64,000 nt of DNA from JAGQVA01 sp033764335 (GTDB taxonomy: Bacteria > Bacteroidota > Bacteroidia > J057): the NCBI GenBank assembly GCA_033764335.1, contig JANRJC010000051.1, positions 1 through 64,000 on the forward strand, given 5' to 3'. Made by a program: the position numbers and the translations under genes. Of the stretch, positions 1-8,108 are shown in pieces; position 1 is the first letter of the stretch, and the number at the start of each line of letters is the position of its first letter. A model generated the notes under the pieces. The model did no database searches and was not told the origin of the DNA. It saw only the letters and a list, made by a program, of their open reading frames with translations.

Positions 1-2
1 GG

Positions 3-398
3 GTGGAGATGTATGAAGACTCCCCGGCGATGGAGTTGATCCGCCGAGGCCGGGCCGAGGTCTGGGCAGAAGCGGAGGCAAAAATCGCCGAAACGGTGCG
101 GAAGATAGAAGCCGAGGCGCGTCGCAAAGAAGCCGAAGCCCTGCGGAAGATGGAAGTTGAAGCCCGTCGCAAAGAAGCCGAAGCCCGCCGCAAAGAAACC
201 GAAGCCCGTCGCAAAGAGGTCGAGGCCCGTCGCAAAGAGGCCGAAGCACGTCAGAAGGCTGAGTTGGAAAAGAAAACTGCGATAAGCAAAATGATTAATG
301 CCGGTATCGAAAAGGCGGCTATCGCGGAGTTTCTCGGATTGAGTCGCCCAAAACTGGCCGCCTATATCCGGAAAATACATAAAGATAGCCACGGATAG
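3..398 (+). CDS. C-terminal part of an Rpn-like coiled-coil protein (5' partial)
   Basis: The reading frame is open from the window edge, so the true start probably lies outside. The visible 131 residues contain about seven copies of a charged heptad close to EAEARRK (residues ~35-86), which should form one long coiled coil. A short helical tail follows (IEKAAIAEFLGLSRPKLAAY, ~104-123) that reads like a helix-turn-helix. This arrangement, a charged helix ending in an 'AxxLGLS' helix-turn-helix, is typical of the C-terminus of Rpn-family proteins (PD-(D/E)XK nuclease/putative transposase). The nuclease part is not in view, so the family call is an inference. The repeat is also visible as a degenerate 21-bp DNA tandem repeat. 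Confidence 0.5.
   Translation: MEMYEDSPAMELIRRGRAEVWAEAEAKIAETVRKIEAEARRKEAEALRKMEVEARRKEAEARRKETEARRKEVEARRKEAEARQKAELEKKTAISKMINAGIEKAAIAEFLGLSRPKLAAYIRKIHKDSHG
105..260 (+). repeat. 21-bp coding tandem repeat (heptad EAEARRK)
   Basis: Roughly seven degenerate copies of a 21-bp unit (core GCCCGTCGCAAAGA) encode a charged heptad. Copies differ mainly at the first and third codons (EA, ME, ET, EV). The array is in frame and may vary in copy number between strains. Confidence 0.75.
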
Positions 399-431
399 AA
401 TATATATCGGATACTTAATTTGTAATGCCCT

Positions 432-776
432 TTAGCTAAAAATTTCTTCTGTCTCAAAATACATCAGCATGTGTTCTCGCAGCAGATGTACCTGAGAAAA
501 CATATCCGTATGAGGCAATGCCTTAACCAACTCCCAATGAGGCCATCCGTCCTGGTCGAGGTGAGAAAGCCGGTAATAACCGGAAAGTGAAAGTAGTTTG
601 CAAATGGCAATATGCATAAGATCTACTTTTTCTTCCTTCGAAAAAGGGCGAGGTCTGCTGCCAAGTTCTCGGACACCTATTAGGAAAAGAATGGATTCCA
701 TCGTCATTTTTTTATCAAAATGACTTTCCAGTTTTTTTTCCAAAAACTTCCACCTCGTATTAATATCCTGTTCCAT
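432..776 (-). CDS. Conserved hypothetical protein downstream of lepB
   Basis: This 114-residue soluble protein has no signal peptide or membrane segment. I chose the ATG at 776 (MEQDINTRW...) because a longer reading of the frame would run into lepB. The central part (MESILFLIGVRELG, then FSKEEKVDLMHIAICKLLS) is predicted helical, and a WPHW motif follows. I recall similar small proteins as conserved but uncharacterised in Bacteroidota; no function is known to me. It lies 35 nt after the lepB stop on the same strand and is probably co-transcribed with it. Confidence 0.75.
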   Translation of the reverse strand: MEQDINTRWKFLEKKLESHFDKKMTMESILFLIGVRELGSRPRPFSKEEKVDLMHIAICKLLSLSGYYRLSHLDQDGWPHWELVKALPHTDMFSQVHLLREHMLMYFETEEIFS

Positions 777-811
777 TCTACCTAATCTACTGACAACTGA
801 CTGACTGACGA

Positions 812-2299
812 CTAATTCACATATTTCGTTCCGATGCGATTCCATCGGATACCAAAGTCGCTTTCGTAGGAGAAAAAGACAAACAACGGTTTCCCTACGA
901 CATGATTTTCGGGAACAAAGCCCCAATAACGGCTATCTTCTGAGTTGTGGCGATTGTCTCCCATCATGAAATAGTAATTCATTTCAAAGGTATAGGTATC
1001 CGTTTCGACTCCGTCTATAAAAGTTTTTCCGTTTTCAACCTTCATTTCGTGTTTTTCATAAGCCTCAATTACCCGCCAGTAAAGTGCACGATTCTCCTGA
1101 GTGAGGGATACCGACATACCTTTTTGAGGAATGACAATTGGCCCGTAATTATCTATATTAAAGCTGAACAGTTGCCCGTCTGCATTATCTTGGGTTGGAT
1201 ACACACCTCTTTGAAATTTGCCTTCTTTCCGATAAACGGTATCCACTTTCGTTACTTGTGGAAACTGTTTGATCAGCTTGGCAATCGAATCAGGCATATA
1301 AAAATAGAAAATGTTGTTGTGCATTTGCATCCAGTTGGGATTGGTGGAAGTGCTATTGCGGGCGCGGAAGCCATATTTTTGTAACCGGTTGGAAGAAAAA
1401 CCGGTTCCATTGGTCTCCACCTGATACTGGTATTGCATGTTGGGTGGGTTCCAGGAAGGTTTTCCGTTGATATGAATCTGCTGATCTTTGATTTCGAGGG
1501 TATCTCCCGCGATGGCGATGCAGCGTTTGATATAGTTTTCCTTCATACTAATGGGCTGAACAAGGCCGGCACCGTCTTCCAGATCGTCAATATCGTGGGC
1601 CGGATAGTTAAAGACCACAATATCATTGCGTTTGACTTTTTCCAGTCCGGGAAAACGCCAGTAGGGGAGTTTTAGAACATCAAGGTAGGACGGCATCACA
1701 AAATCCTTGATTTTGACTTTGTTGTGGATAAAAGGTACGGATAAAGGTACCATCGGCATCCGCGACCCGTAATGGAATTTGCTGACAAACAAAAAGTCTC
1801 CGGCCATCAGCGTGCGTTCCATCGAACTGGTAGGGATCATAAATGCCTCGATAAAAAATGTGCGGATAATCAATGCCGCAACCCCTGCAAAAAGAAAGGC
1901 GTCGCCCCATTCGCGGAGGCCCGATTTTTTGGGTGCGTTTTTGTGGGTTTCCGGCGCGCCGAGGTATTTTACTTTAGGATCAAGGGCGATTTTAGGGAAA
2001 AAATAAAACGGAAGTATCAGCGAAGCGGCATGATGGCCGAGGTTGTATTTTCCGTATGCTTTGGCAAACTCGATTACCATTGCCACAAAAACCAGTACTC
2101 CTATAATCGGGATAAACAATAAAATGAGCCACCACCAGGGTTTGCCGATCAGTTCCAGCCATACATAAAAATTGTAAACCGGCACAAGTGCTTTCCAGCC
2201 TTCTTTGCCTGCTTTTTCAAATAATTTATACTGCGCAAACTTAAATGCAACAAATACAATGGCAAATATGGAGATAAAAAATAGTCCGGCGCTGTCCAT
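812..2299 (-). CDS. lepB: Signal peptidase I (Bacteroidota long form)
   Basis: This is a membrane serine protease that cleaves signal peptides from exported proteins on the periplasmic side. At 495 residues it is the enlarged Bacteroidota type. An N-terminal module with two or three hydrophobic helices (residues ~1-100) precedes the catalytic domain. Box B (IPTSSMERTLMAGD) carries the nucleophile Ser159. The general-base lysine is in YIKRCIAIAGDTLEI, and the C-terminal box GDNRHNSEDSRYWGF is intact. About 180 residues separate the lysine box from the last box, a known insertion in this group. The gene is divergent from pncA and is followed by a small conserved gene. A -7 box lies about 33 nt upstream of the ATG. 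Confidence 0.95.
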   Translation of the reverse strand: MDSAGLFFISIFAIVFVAFKFAQYKLFEKAGKEGWKALVPVYNFYVWLELIGKPWWWLILLFIPIIGVLVFVAMVIEFAKAYGKYNLGHHAASLILPFYFFPKIALDPKVKYLGAPETHKNAPKKSGLREWGDAFLFAGVAALIIRTFFIEAFMIPTSSMERTLMAGDFLFVSKFHYGSRMPMVPLSVPFIHNKVKIKDFVMPSYLDVLKLPYWRFPGLEKVKRNDIVVFNYPAHDIDDLEDGAGLVQPISMKENYIKRCIAIAGDTLEIKDQQIHINGKPSWNPPNMQYQYQVETNGTGFSSNRLQKYGFRARNSTSTNPNWMQMHNNIFYFYMPDSIAKLIKQFPQVTKVDTVYRKEGKFQRGVYPTQDNADGQLFSFNIDNYGPIVIPQKGMSVSLTQENRALYWRVIEAYEKHEMKVENGKTFIDGVETDTYTFEMNYYFMMGDNRHNSEDSRYWGFVPENHVVGKPLFVFFSYESDFGIRWNRIGTKYVN

Positions 2300-2331
2300 T
2301 CCGTTTCAAATTTGGATTTGATAATAAAACT

Positions 2332-2339
2332 CAAAGGTA
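2332..2339 (-). promoter_or_regulatory. Bacteroidota -7 box upstream of lepB
   Basis: Read on the minus strand the site is TACCTTTG, an exact TAnnTTTG match about 33 nt before the lepB ATG. No clear -33 TTTG is seen at the usual spacing. Confidence 0.45.
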
Positions 2340-2467
2340 GTAAATCTGTTGAGAGTAGTAACGCTCCCAATTGTTTCCTGTCTCTGTAAGTCGCGCGAAA
2401 ATAGAAAAAATTACAGAACTTAAAGAATGTCAAACTCTGTTAAAGATATTTCGTATTCATTTTGTAT

Positions 2468-2490
2468 ATTTGTGTAACAGTTACACAAAT
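2468..2490 (+). promoter_or_regulatory. Perfect palindromic operator candidate before pncA
   Basis: Two exact 11-bp arms (ATTTGTGTAAC and GTTACACAAAT) are separated by a single A and end 15 nt before the pncA ATG. A TAnnTTTG -7 match (TATATTTG, 2465-2472) overlaps the left arm, so a bound dimeric repressor would cover the promoter. The sequence does not match the NrtR or Rex consensus as I know them; the regulator is unknown. Confidence 0.65.
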
Positions 2491-2505
2491 TCAAAATTTA
2501 AGAAA

Positions 2506-3120
2506 ATGAGAGCTTTAATCCTTGTTGACATACAGAATGATTTCCTTCCCGGCGGTGCTTTGGCGGTATCGGAAGGGGATAAAATCATCCCGGTGGTAAA
2601 CCGTCTTCAGAAAAAATTTGACCGGGTGATCGCCACTCAGGACTGGCATCCGGCTACACACGGGAGTTTTGCTGCGAACCATACCGGAAAAAATCCGGGT
2701 GAGGTAATTAATCTTTTTGGCCTTCAACAAATTCTTTGGCCAGTGCATTGTGTGCAGGGCCGTACGGGTGCGGAGTTTGCGACAGATCTCGAAAAAGCTG
2801 CTATTGAAAAAGTATTCACCAAAGGAACCGACCCGGAAATAGACAGTTACAGCGGTTTTTTTGATAATGGCAGACGCAAAGCAACGGGCTTGGGTGATTA
2901 CCTTTCGTCCCAGGGAGTAGAAACCGTTTATGTAGTAGGGCTGGCAACCGATTATTGTGTGAAATTCACCGCTTTAGATGCCCAAAGCTTGGGTTTTAAA
3001 ACGGTTTTGATCGCAGATGCCTGCCGGGGTGTAAATCTTAGCCCGGATGATACCGAAAAGGCGATAGAAGAGATGAAAGCCGCCGGAGTAATCGTTATAA
3101 CCAGTGACCAGGTCGAATAA
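2506..3120 (+). CDS. pncA: Nicotinamidase
   Basis: The enzyme hydrolyses nicotinamide to nicotinate and ammonia in NAD salvage. The 204-residue isochorismatase-fold protein starts at ATG 2506 (MRALILVDIQNDF), directly downstream of the palindrome; the frame is open further upstream but that part has no family similarity. The catalytic triad is visible: Asp in LVDIQNDF, Lys in VFTKGTDPE and Cys in ATDYCVKFTA. Metal ligands are in QDWHPATHGSF. Length is normal for the family. It is followed by dinB on the same strand with the spacing discussed there. Regulation by the overlapping palindrome is likely. Confidence 0.95.
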   Translation: MRALILVDIQNDFLPGGALAVSEGDKIIPVVNRLQKKFDRVIATQDWHPATHGSFAANHTGKNPGEVINLFGLQQILWPVHCVQGRTGAEFATDLEKAAIEKVFTKGTDPEIDSYSGFFDNGRRKATGLGDYLSSQGVETVYVVGLATDYCVKFTALDAQSLGFKTVLIADACRGVNLSPDDTEKAIEEMKAAGVIVITSDQVE

Positions 3121-3155
3121 AGCGTTATATTATTAGCCACCGCAAAATCATACAC

Positions 3156-4208
3156 GTGGATATGGATGCGTTTTACGCCTCCGTGGAGCAAAGGGATAAT
3201 CCCGAACTGCGTGGAAAGCCCGTTGCGGTAGGTGGGGCAGGGCCGCGTGGGGTGGTGGCTGCCTCCAGTTATGAAGCGCGAAAATTTGGCGTTCGGTCGG
3301 CGATGCCTTCCGTAACCGCTCGAAGGTTGTGCCCGGAACTGATATTTGTCCGGCCCCGATTTGAGCATTATCGCGTGGTCTCTCGGCAGATTCGGGAGAT
3401 ATTTTTTGAATACACCGATCTGGTCGAACCTTTATCGCTGGACGAAGCTTTTCTGGATGTTACCACCAACAAGAAAGGAATCGAATCTGCTACTAAAATC
3501 GCCCGTGAAATACGGGCGCGTATCCGGGAGAAAACCGGCCTTACAGCATCTGCCGGAATATCCATTAATAAGTTCCTTGCCAAAGTCGCCTCTGACATCA
3601 ACAAACCTAATGGCCTGACACTCATCCCCCCGGATCGGGTAGAATCTTTTCTTGAAAAACTCCCGATCGAAAAATTTTTTGGCATAGGAAAGGTTACCGC
3701 AGCGAAGATGTACCGACTTGGTATTCACAATGGCGCAGACCTCAAAAAACGTTCGGAGTCGGAACTTGCGCATCGTTTTGGGAAAGCGGGGCGTCATTTT
3801 TACCGCATTGTCAGAGCCATTGACAACAGGGAGGTGAAACCCGACCGTCCGCGCAAATCGGTGGGAGCCGAAAATACTTTTTACGAAGATCTTACCACCG
3901 AGATAAGCATGCTGGCAGAACTCGAACCTCTCACCCGAAAAGTGACTTCCCATATTCAAAACGCAAATTCCGCTGCCAGAACCATTACCCTGAAAATCAA
4001 GTATTTTGATTTTGTGCAGACAACTCGCAGCCGTACCCTCGGCCACTACGTAAGCCGGTTTGAGGAAGTATATCCGGTCGTAAAAGAATTGTTGCACAAA
4101 CCCGAATTCCCGGCGAAGCCGGTACGACTTTTGGGCGTCTCCGTCTCCAATCTGGATAATGAAGGCTACGAAGAAAACACGGGAGGTCAACTCACCCTGG
4201 AATTTTAG
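3156..4208 (+). CDS. dinB: DNA polymerase IV (Y family), start uncertain
   Basis: This is a translesion DNA polymerase. Palm-domain acidic residues are seen in VDMDAFYASVEQRD and LSLDEAFLDVT. Thumb helix-hairpin-helix motifs (KFFGIGKVTAAKMYRLG) and a little-finger domain follow, ending in QLTLEF, as in normal 350-residue family members. The coordinates use GTG 3156, but this start removes the conserved first strand. In-frame codons 3141-3155 encode RKIIH, so the natural protein should begin before 3141. No ATG, GTG or TTG lies in frame between the TGA at 3105 and 3156; only ATA 3117 and ATT 3129/3132 are available. See the findings. The stop overlaps the convergent downstream gene. Confidence 0.9.
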   Translation: MDMDAFYASVEQRDNPELRGKPVAVGGAGPRGVVAASSYEARKFGVRSAMPSVTARRLCPELIFVRPRFEHYRVVSRQIREIFFEYTDLVEPLSLDEAFLDVTTNKKGIESATKIAREIRARIREKTGLTASAGISINKFLAKVASDINKPNGLTLIPPDRVESFLEKLPIEKFFGIGKVTAAKMYRLGIHNGADLKKRSESELAHRFGKAGRHFYRIVRAIDNREVKPDRPRKSVGAENTFYEDLTTEISMLAELEPLTRKVTSHIQNANSAARTITLKIKYFDFVQTTRSRTLGHYVSRFEEVYPVVKELLHKPEFPAKPVRLLGVSVSNLDNEGYEENTGGQLTLEF

Positions 4209-4771
4209 GGCATAAAATTGAAAACACGGCTTCTTAACTCATAAGGAAGAGACAAATCCCGTATCATGTCGCGAGGATCTACTACGAGGCTGGATATATG
4301 AATTCTTCGGCCACCCTTGAGATCCAAAGTGATAAAATCAATTTTAAAAGGAAATAATAGACTACGGTTCAACTGGCAGAAAGTAATCTGGCTACGGTGA
4401 AAAAGCAGATTCTGACTGATGCGGGGATTGGTGTATTTGATGTAGCCATGCTTAGTATCAATTTCGACGCGGGTTTGTTCTTCTTTGGAAAAAAAACTCA
4501 GGTAGAAAAATACATAAGGGAGATAAAGTATTGCCAGCAAAAAAACAATTCCAATAAAAAAATACGTTACGGGGTTTTCCTGCTGAAACAACCAACTGAC
4601 AAAACCCATGGCAATAAGCCCGGAAATGACGATTGTGGCTACCTGAAAAGGCAGAATAGCCGTGCGTTTATCGGTTCTCAGAATGTCATAATAGGTTACG
4701 TGGGGTTCGATTTCAAAGCGGGCATTTGTCTTCGGATTTCCTGAAGTTAGGTTTGTAATTTGGCTAAACAT
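4205..4771 (-). CDS. Membrane protein of unknown function with two helices
   Basis: The protein has 188 residues. An N-terminal ~45-residue cytoplasmic stretch is followed by two adjacent hydrophobic helices (about residues 42-64 and 70-93). A C-terminal ~90-residue beta-rich domain (RVEIDTKHGYIKYTNPRIS..., then ITLDLKGGRRIHISSLVVD) follows. The beta pattern after a helical hairpin resembles bacterial PH-like membrane proteins, but I cannot assign a family. The gene is convergent with dinB and its stop overlaps the dinB stop by a few bases. No operon partner is evident. Confidence 0.75.
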   Translation of the reverse strand: MFSQITNLTSGNPKTNARFEIEPHVTYYDILRTDKRTAILPFQVATIVISGLIAMGFVSWLFQQENPVTYFFIGIVFLLAILYLPYVFFYLSFFSKEEQTRVEIDTKHGYIKYTNPRISQNLLFHRSQITFCQLNRSLLFPFKIDFITLDLKGGRRIHISSLVVDPRDMIRDLSLPYELRSRVFNFMP

Positions 4772-4852
4772 TCTATACGATTATTTAATGCTTAAAAATA
4801 TTCAGCGAATGGCTTTCTTCCCAATTGAACCCTTCTGTAAACTTACACTCAT

Positions 4853-5068
4853 TTACCCCAGAATGAAGGCGCAGGGAAAAAAGTAGTACAACGTTAGAAA
4901 ACCGAAGTTTCCCGCGTAATATCGCTGTCCCAGGCAATGCTGTTCAAAAACTATTCCCCGGAAAGCCGGGCTGGTTAGGTTTTTTGCGGAGTAGCGATTT
5001 ACGCGGATGAAATGTAATATCACAGGGTTTATCAGAAGATATGAGGCGATGAACGGAATTATCGGCAT
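4853..5068 (-). CDS. Possible small membrane protein
   Basis: A 71-residue frame starts at ATG 5068 (MPIIPFIASYLLINPVILHF...). It has two hydrophobic segments flanking a basic linker containing RVNRYSAKN and the motif HCLGQRYYAGNF. The composition (aromatic, Tyr/Arg patterning) looks more like a real protein than noise, and it would fill an otherwise empty 380-bp gap. There is no recognisable promoter or family. It is divergent from the TPR gene. Confidence 0.4.
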   Translation of the reverse strand: MPIIPFIASYLLINPVILHFIRVNRYSAKNLTSPAFRGIVFEQHCLGQRYYAGNFGFLTLYYFFPCAFILG

Positions 5069-5118
5069 TCGTTTAGGTGAATAGTATAACCTGACCGGCA
5101 GATAAATTTGAAAATTTT

Positions 5119-5126
5119 TACCTTTG
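5119..5126 (+). promoter_or_regulatory. Bacteroidota -7 box upstream of the TPR gene
   Basis: TACCTTTG is an exact TAnnTTTG match 27 nt before the ATG at 5154. It overlaps the alternative TTG start at 5124 and so argues for the ATG. No convincing -33 element is seen. Confidence 0.45.
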
Positions 5127-5153
5127 GGAAAATTTTTATTAAGCCCGAAACTT

Positions 5154-6422
5154 ATGGACAGAGAAATCCACAACGAGAACAGCAGAAACGAAATCCTGGA
5201 ATGGATTTCATCTAATATACCGACCCGGATACTGGTGAAATTCGACGATGTGGAAATTCGCGATTTGGTGATTGAAAATATTCTTGCGGAGTCTCACACA
5301 CTCTCCCATCTGGTGATTGATTTTTCCGAAACGCAGGTTACTTCTTTGTCCGAAACCTTAAAAGAAAAACTTTCCGGATTGATCGGGCAGACCTCTCCGG
5401 CAGAAACAATGATTCATGTCATAAACCTCGAATCCAGTTTTCCCGGTGAAATTCTGAGTGGAAATACCGCACTTTTTTCGTCTATAGGGGAAACTACCCT
5501 TACGGAAGGGGAACCCTTTCGCTGGATATTCTGGATAGACACGGATTCTCATCACCTTCTCCAAGCTAAGTACCCTTCGTTTCTTCAAAAATTTGAGAGA
5601 ACCGTTTCCCTTATCGGGAAAACAAAACCGGAGCCGGAAAATTTGTATGAAAAACTGGAAAAACTAGCGGTTATCTATCGGCAAACCGACCTGTCACCCG
5701 AAGAAAAAGGGCCAAGTACCCTCGAAATTGCCCGGATATTTGGGCATTATCACAAATGGACTGAGGCAAAAACGTTTTTACAAGAGGTCATTTCATCAAA
5801 TGAGTCTGAAAATGAAGACGCAGAAACGGCGGTTTATATATCCGAAGCATATAGCTTGCTGGGGGAATATCTATATGCCGAGCAAAATTATGCAGAGGCA
5901 CTTACCCATCTGGAAAAGGCACAGGAAGGACTGACCGAGGAAGAAAATCCGTTGCTTTTTGGGAAAGTTTGGTATCAGTCGGGTTTGATTCATTTTCGGA
6001 CAGGAAACTATCAGGAGGCGGGGGTCGCCTTCAGTCAGGCGGCCGCCGGGTATATCAACGCCGAAGATTATGCAACTGCCGGGCGGGTTTACAATGATTT
6101 TGCGGCTTTACAGGAAAAATTAGGCGATACTAAAAAGGCCCTGCGTGTATATAGAAAATCAGCAGAAATCTGGAAAGAGGCCAATAACCTCCTGGAAGTG
6201 GCAAAAGTTTATCAGCATATAGGAGCAATTAACCAAAACCAGCGCAACTGGAATGAGGCACTGGAGGTTTTCCGCGAGGCACTTGCTGCGGCTAAAGAAG
6301 TCGGGAATGAATTTATGGTAATCGCCCTGGAAGATTCTGTCGAGCAGATGGAGGAAAAAATAGCGGAAGATCAATCCGCTGAAAAAAAGAAGGGATTTTT
6401 CGGAAGATTATTTAAGGGGTAA
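5154..6422 (+). CDS. TPR-repeat protein
   Basis: The 422-residue cytoplasmic protein starts at ATG 5154 (MDREIHNENSRNEI). The first ~170 residues form an alpha/beta region without a P-loop. The second half is a run of tetratricopeptide repeats (for example YLYAEQNYAEALTHLEKAQE and YQEAGVAFSQAAAGYINAED, about residues 190-400). It ends in a lysine-rich tail, KKKGFFGRLFKG, which could touch the membrane. TPR arrays are protein-interaction scaffolds; the partner is not indicated. The N-terminal half vaguely resembles nucleotide-binding folds (LVIDFSETQV...), but I see no catalytic motif. Confidence 0.8.
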   Translation: MDREIHNENSRNEILEWISSNIPTRILVKFDDVEIRDLVIENILAESHTLSHLVIDFSETQVTSLSETLKEKLSGLIGQTSPAETMIHVINLESSFPGEILSGNTALFSSIGETTLTEGEPFRWIFWIDTDSHHLLQAKYPSFLQKFERTVSLIGKTKPEPENLYEKLEKLAVIYRQTDLSPEEKGPSTLEIARIFGHYHKWTEAKTFLQEVISSNESENEDAETAVYISEAYSLLGEYLYAEQNYAEALTHLEKAQEGLTEEENPLLFGKVWYQSGLIHFRTGNYQEAGVAFSQAAAGYINAEDYATAGRVYNDFAALQEKLGDTKKALRVYRKSAEIWKEANNLLEVAKVYQHIGAINQNQRNWNEALEVFREALAAAKEVGNEFMVIALEDSVEQMEEKIAEDQSAEKKKGFFGRLFKG

Positions 6423-6423
6423 A

Positions 6424-6627
6424 CTACTGCCTGTTCTCCTGTTTTAGGGAAATGGCAGTTGAGGTATTCGGTTTTTTTCGCCCCCAGAAGCGCGGTTTTT
6501 TTATTTTATCCCAAAACCATTTCTTTCGCGACTTTTTTGCAGGCCGGAAGTTGATATATGGATAAAAGAGGAAAACCAGCACCAGTATAATAAAAAACAG
6601 TTCCGTTCTTCCTACCATAGTTTGCAA
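6424..6627 (-). CDS. Small single-span membrane protein
   Basis: A 67-residue frame (MQTMVGRTELFFIILVLVFL) has one N-terminal hydrophobic helix followed by a very basic C-terminal tail (RPAKKSRKKWFWDKIKKPRF), an N-out/C-in arrangement. Its stop lies two bases from the stop of the convergent TPR gene. Similar tiny helix-plus-basic-tail proteins are common in Bacteroidota but I cannot name a family. Confidence 0.5.
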   Translation of the reverse strand: MQTMVGRTELFFIILVLVFLFYPYINFRPAKKSRKKWFWDKIKKPRFWGRKKPNTSTAISLKQENRQ

Positions 6628-6738
6628 TTCTATCCAAAAGTAAACAAAAAATTCTTTTAAAACATTCCCATCTCAAACCCCACGGTGACTTTCCCTGCAT
6701 GGGCACCGTCTTAAGTCAATCAAAATAATTACAAAATC

Positions 6739-7656
6739 ATGCAAAAATTATTAACCCTAGTTATTCTTTTACTGGTCGTGACCTTTAGCGGCTTTTCTCA
6801 GGATGCCGATACTACTTATTGGAAAAAAGGTGGCGTGGCTGCACTCAACATCACTAACTCCGGAATCAGCAACTACTGGCAGGCAGGGGGTATCAACTCT
6901 CGTTCGTTGGGCATCCGTGTCGGAACTTATGCCAACTATGAAAAGGAAAAAGCTTCGTGGCAAAATGACCTCGTAATTGCTTATGGTACGGTGCGTCAGG
7001 GTGGCAGCGGCAATAGCTTCATCAAAAATGACGACCGTTTTGAACTGATTTCCAAATACGGCTACCGCTTTAGTGATAAACTCCTGCTCAGTGGACTGGC
7101 GAGTTTTCGCACCCAGTTTTTTGAAGGGTTTACGTTTGACCCCAAACAACCCACGACCGTTCCTTCCGATACCGTTTCCAATTTTCTCGCTCCGGCATAT
7201 CTGGAGTTTGGTTTGGGTTTTGATTATCGCCCGGCGGAAAATCTGAGTATTTATTATTCTCCTATCAACTCCAAAGTCACGATTGTTACTATCGAAGAGT
7301 ATCGCCCTCTTTATATTCCACAGGCCGGCACCGATGAAAGCGTCCGATATGAAATTGGTTCTAAATTGGGGGTGAAATACAAAAATGAAATTGCCAAAAA
7401 TATCCTTTTTCAGACCAACGCCAACTTCTTCCTGAACTATCTCGAAAACTTTGGCAATGTGGACGTAAACTGGGAGACACTGACCACTGCTAAGGTAAAT
7501 AACTGGCTGGCAGTGAGTTTTGCGACCAATCTTATCTATGATGATGACATCAAGTTTAAGATTTTGGAAAATGGACAACCCACCGGCCAGCTTGGCCCCC
7601 GCACCCAGTTTCAGCATGTATTGGCGATTGGCCTGACGTATCAGTTTTTGAAGTAG
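6739..7656 (+). CDS. DUF3078 outer-membrane protein
   Basis: The 305-residue protein begins with a signal peptide (MQKLLTLVILLLVVTFSGFSQ). The mature N-terminus has the family pattern (YWKKGGVAALNITNSGISNYW, then a WQAGG element), followed by alternating beta strands typical of a small outer-membrane barrel and ending in an aromatic (LTYQFLK). DUF3078 proteins are widespread in Bacteroidota and their role is unknown. The gene stands alone, flanked by a convergent small gene and a short peptide gene. A long open frame exists on the opposite strand but follows the codon structure of this gene and is rejected. Confidence 0.85.
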   Translation: MQKLLTLVILLLVVTFSGFSQDADTTYWKKGGVAALNITNSGISNYWQAGGINSRSLGIRVGTYANYEKEKASWQNDLVIAYGTVRQGGSGNSFIKNDDRFELISKYGYRFSDKLLLSGLASFRTQFFEGFTFDPKQPTTVPSDTVSNFLAPAYLEFGLGFDYRPAENLSIYYSPINSKVTIVTIEEYRPLYIPQAGTDESVRYEIGSKLGVKYKNEIAKNILFQTNANFFLNYLENFGNVDVNWETLTTAKVNNWLAVSFATNLIYDDDIKFKILENGQPTGQLGPRTQFQHVLAIGLTYQFLK

Positions 7657-7775
7657 TCTCAGACCTGCACGTTTGTCCTTTAAGTAAACACGAATGCTAA
7701 AACGAGGCTCCGGGAGATAATCATTCAGCAACTTTCTTCGTAAATTGTACAGTAACGACAAATACAAACAAGGTC

Positions 7776-7934
7776 ATGAAGAAAAGCATTAAAAATATCA
7801 TAGGAGCATTATTGCTGCTTGCCACTTTAGCCGGGGGCGCAGTGATGATTACACAGCTTATAAAAACCACTCCTTCCGAAACGGTTTCTATACAAGCGGT
7901 GGACATGGAAAACAGCATCTCGGTACTTCCTTAA
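7776..7934 (+). CDS. Putative 52-residue secreted or membrane peptide
   Basis: ATG 7776 opens a short frame, MKKSIKNIIGALLLLATLAG and onward, ending ...ENSISVLP. A basic N-terminus and a hydrophobic core (residues ~8-25) form a signal or anchor sequence, followed by a ~27-residue polar tail. It is too short for usual gene calls. A strong hairpin with a T-run lies about 70 nt downstream, consistent with a transcribed unit. No homologue is known to me. Confidence 0.45.
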   Translation: MKKSIKNIIGALLLLATLAGGAVMITQLIKTTPSETVSIQAVDMENSISVLP

Positions 7935-8002
7935 CACGGGAAAGTAGTCCATTCGTCGGCAAAGCCGACTTAGTATATATCTTTTCTGGTTAGTTAATGT
8001 CC

Positions 8003-8040
8003 AATGCCATTCCTTCGGGAGTGGCATTGTTTTATTTTTA
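8003..8040 (+). terminator. Intrinsic terminator with UUCG tetraloop
   Basis: An 11-bp stem (AATGCCATTCC with GGAGTGGCATT, 8003-8028, one G-T pair) is closed by a TTCG tetraloop (8014-8017). A T-rich tract (GTTTTATTTTTA) follows. It ends the unit containing the 52-residue peptide gene and insulates the sigma factor promoter just downstream. Confidence 0.85.
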
Positions 8041-8076
8041 TAACACGATGCAGCGTTTTTTCAGGGCTGTCCGTTG

Positions 8077-8084
8077 TAAGTTTG
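8077..8084 (+). promoter_or_regulatory. Bacteroidota -7 box of the ECF sigma gene
   Basis: TAAGTTTG is an exact TAnnTTTG match 25 nt before the sigma gene ATG. The -33 region holds a T-run (8056-8061) rather than a clear TTTG. Confidence 0.5.
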
Positions 8085-8108
8085 TACTCATCCAAAAAGG
8101 ACCGTGGA

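Noticed and set aside
3432..4190. 252-residue antisense frame over dinB
   Set aside because: Shadow of a strongly conserved polymerase gene; no start context or domain.
6769..7767. 332-residue open frame antisense to the DUF3078 gene
   Set aside because: It mirrors codons of a clear barrel protein, has no domain and its sequence is not protein-like.
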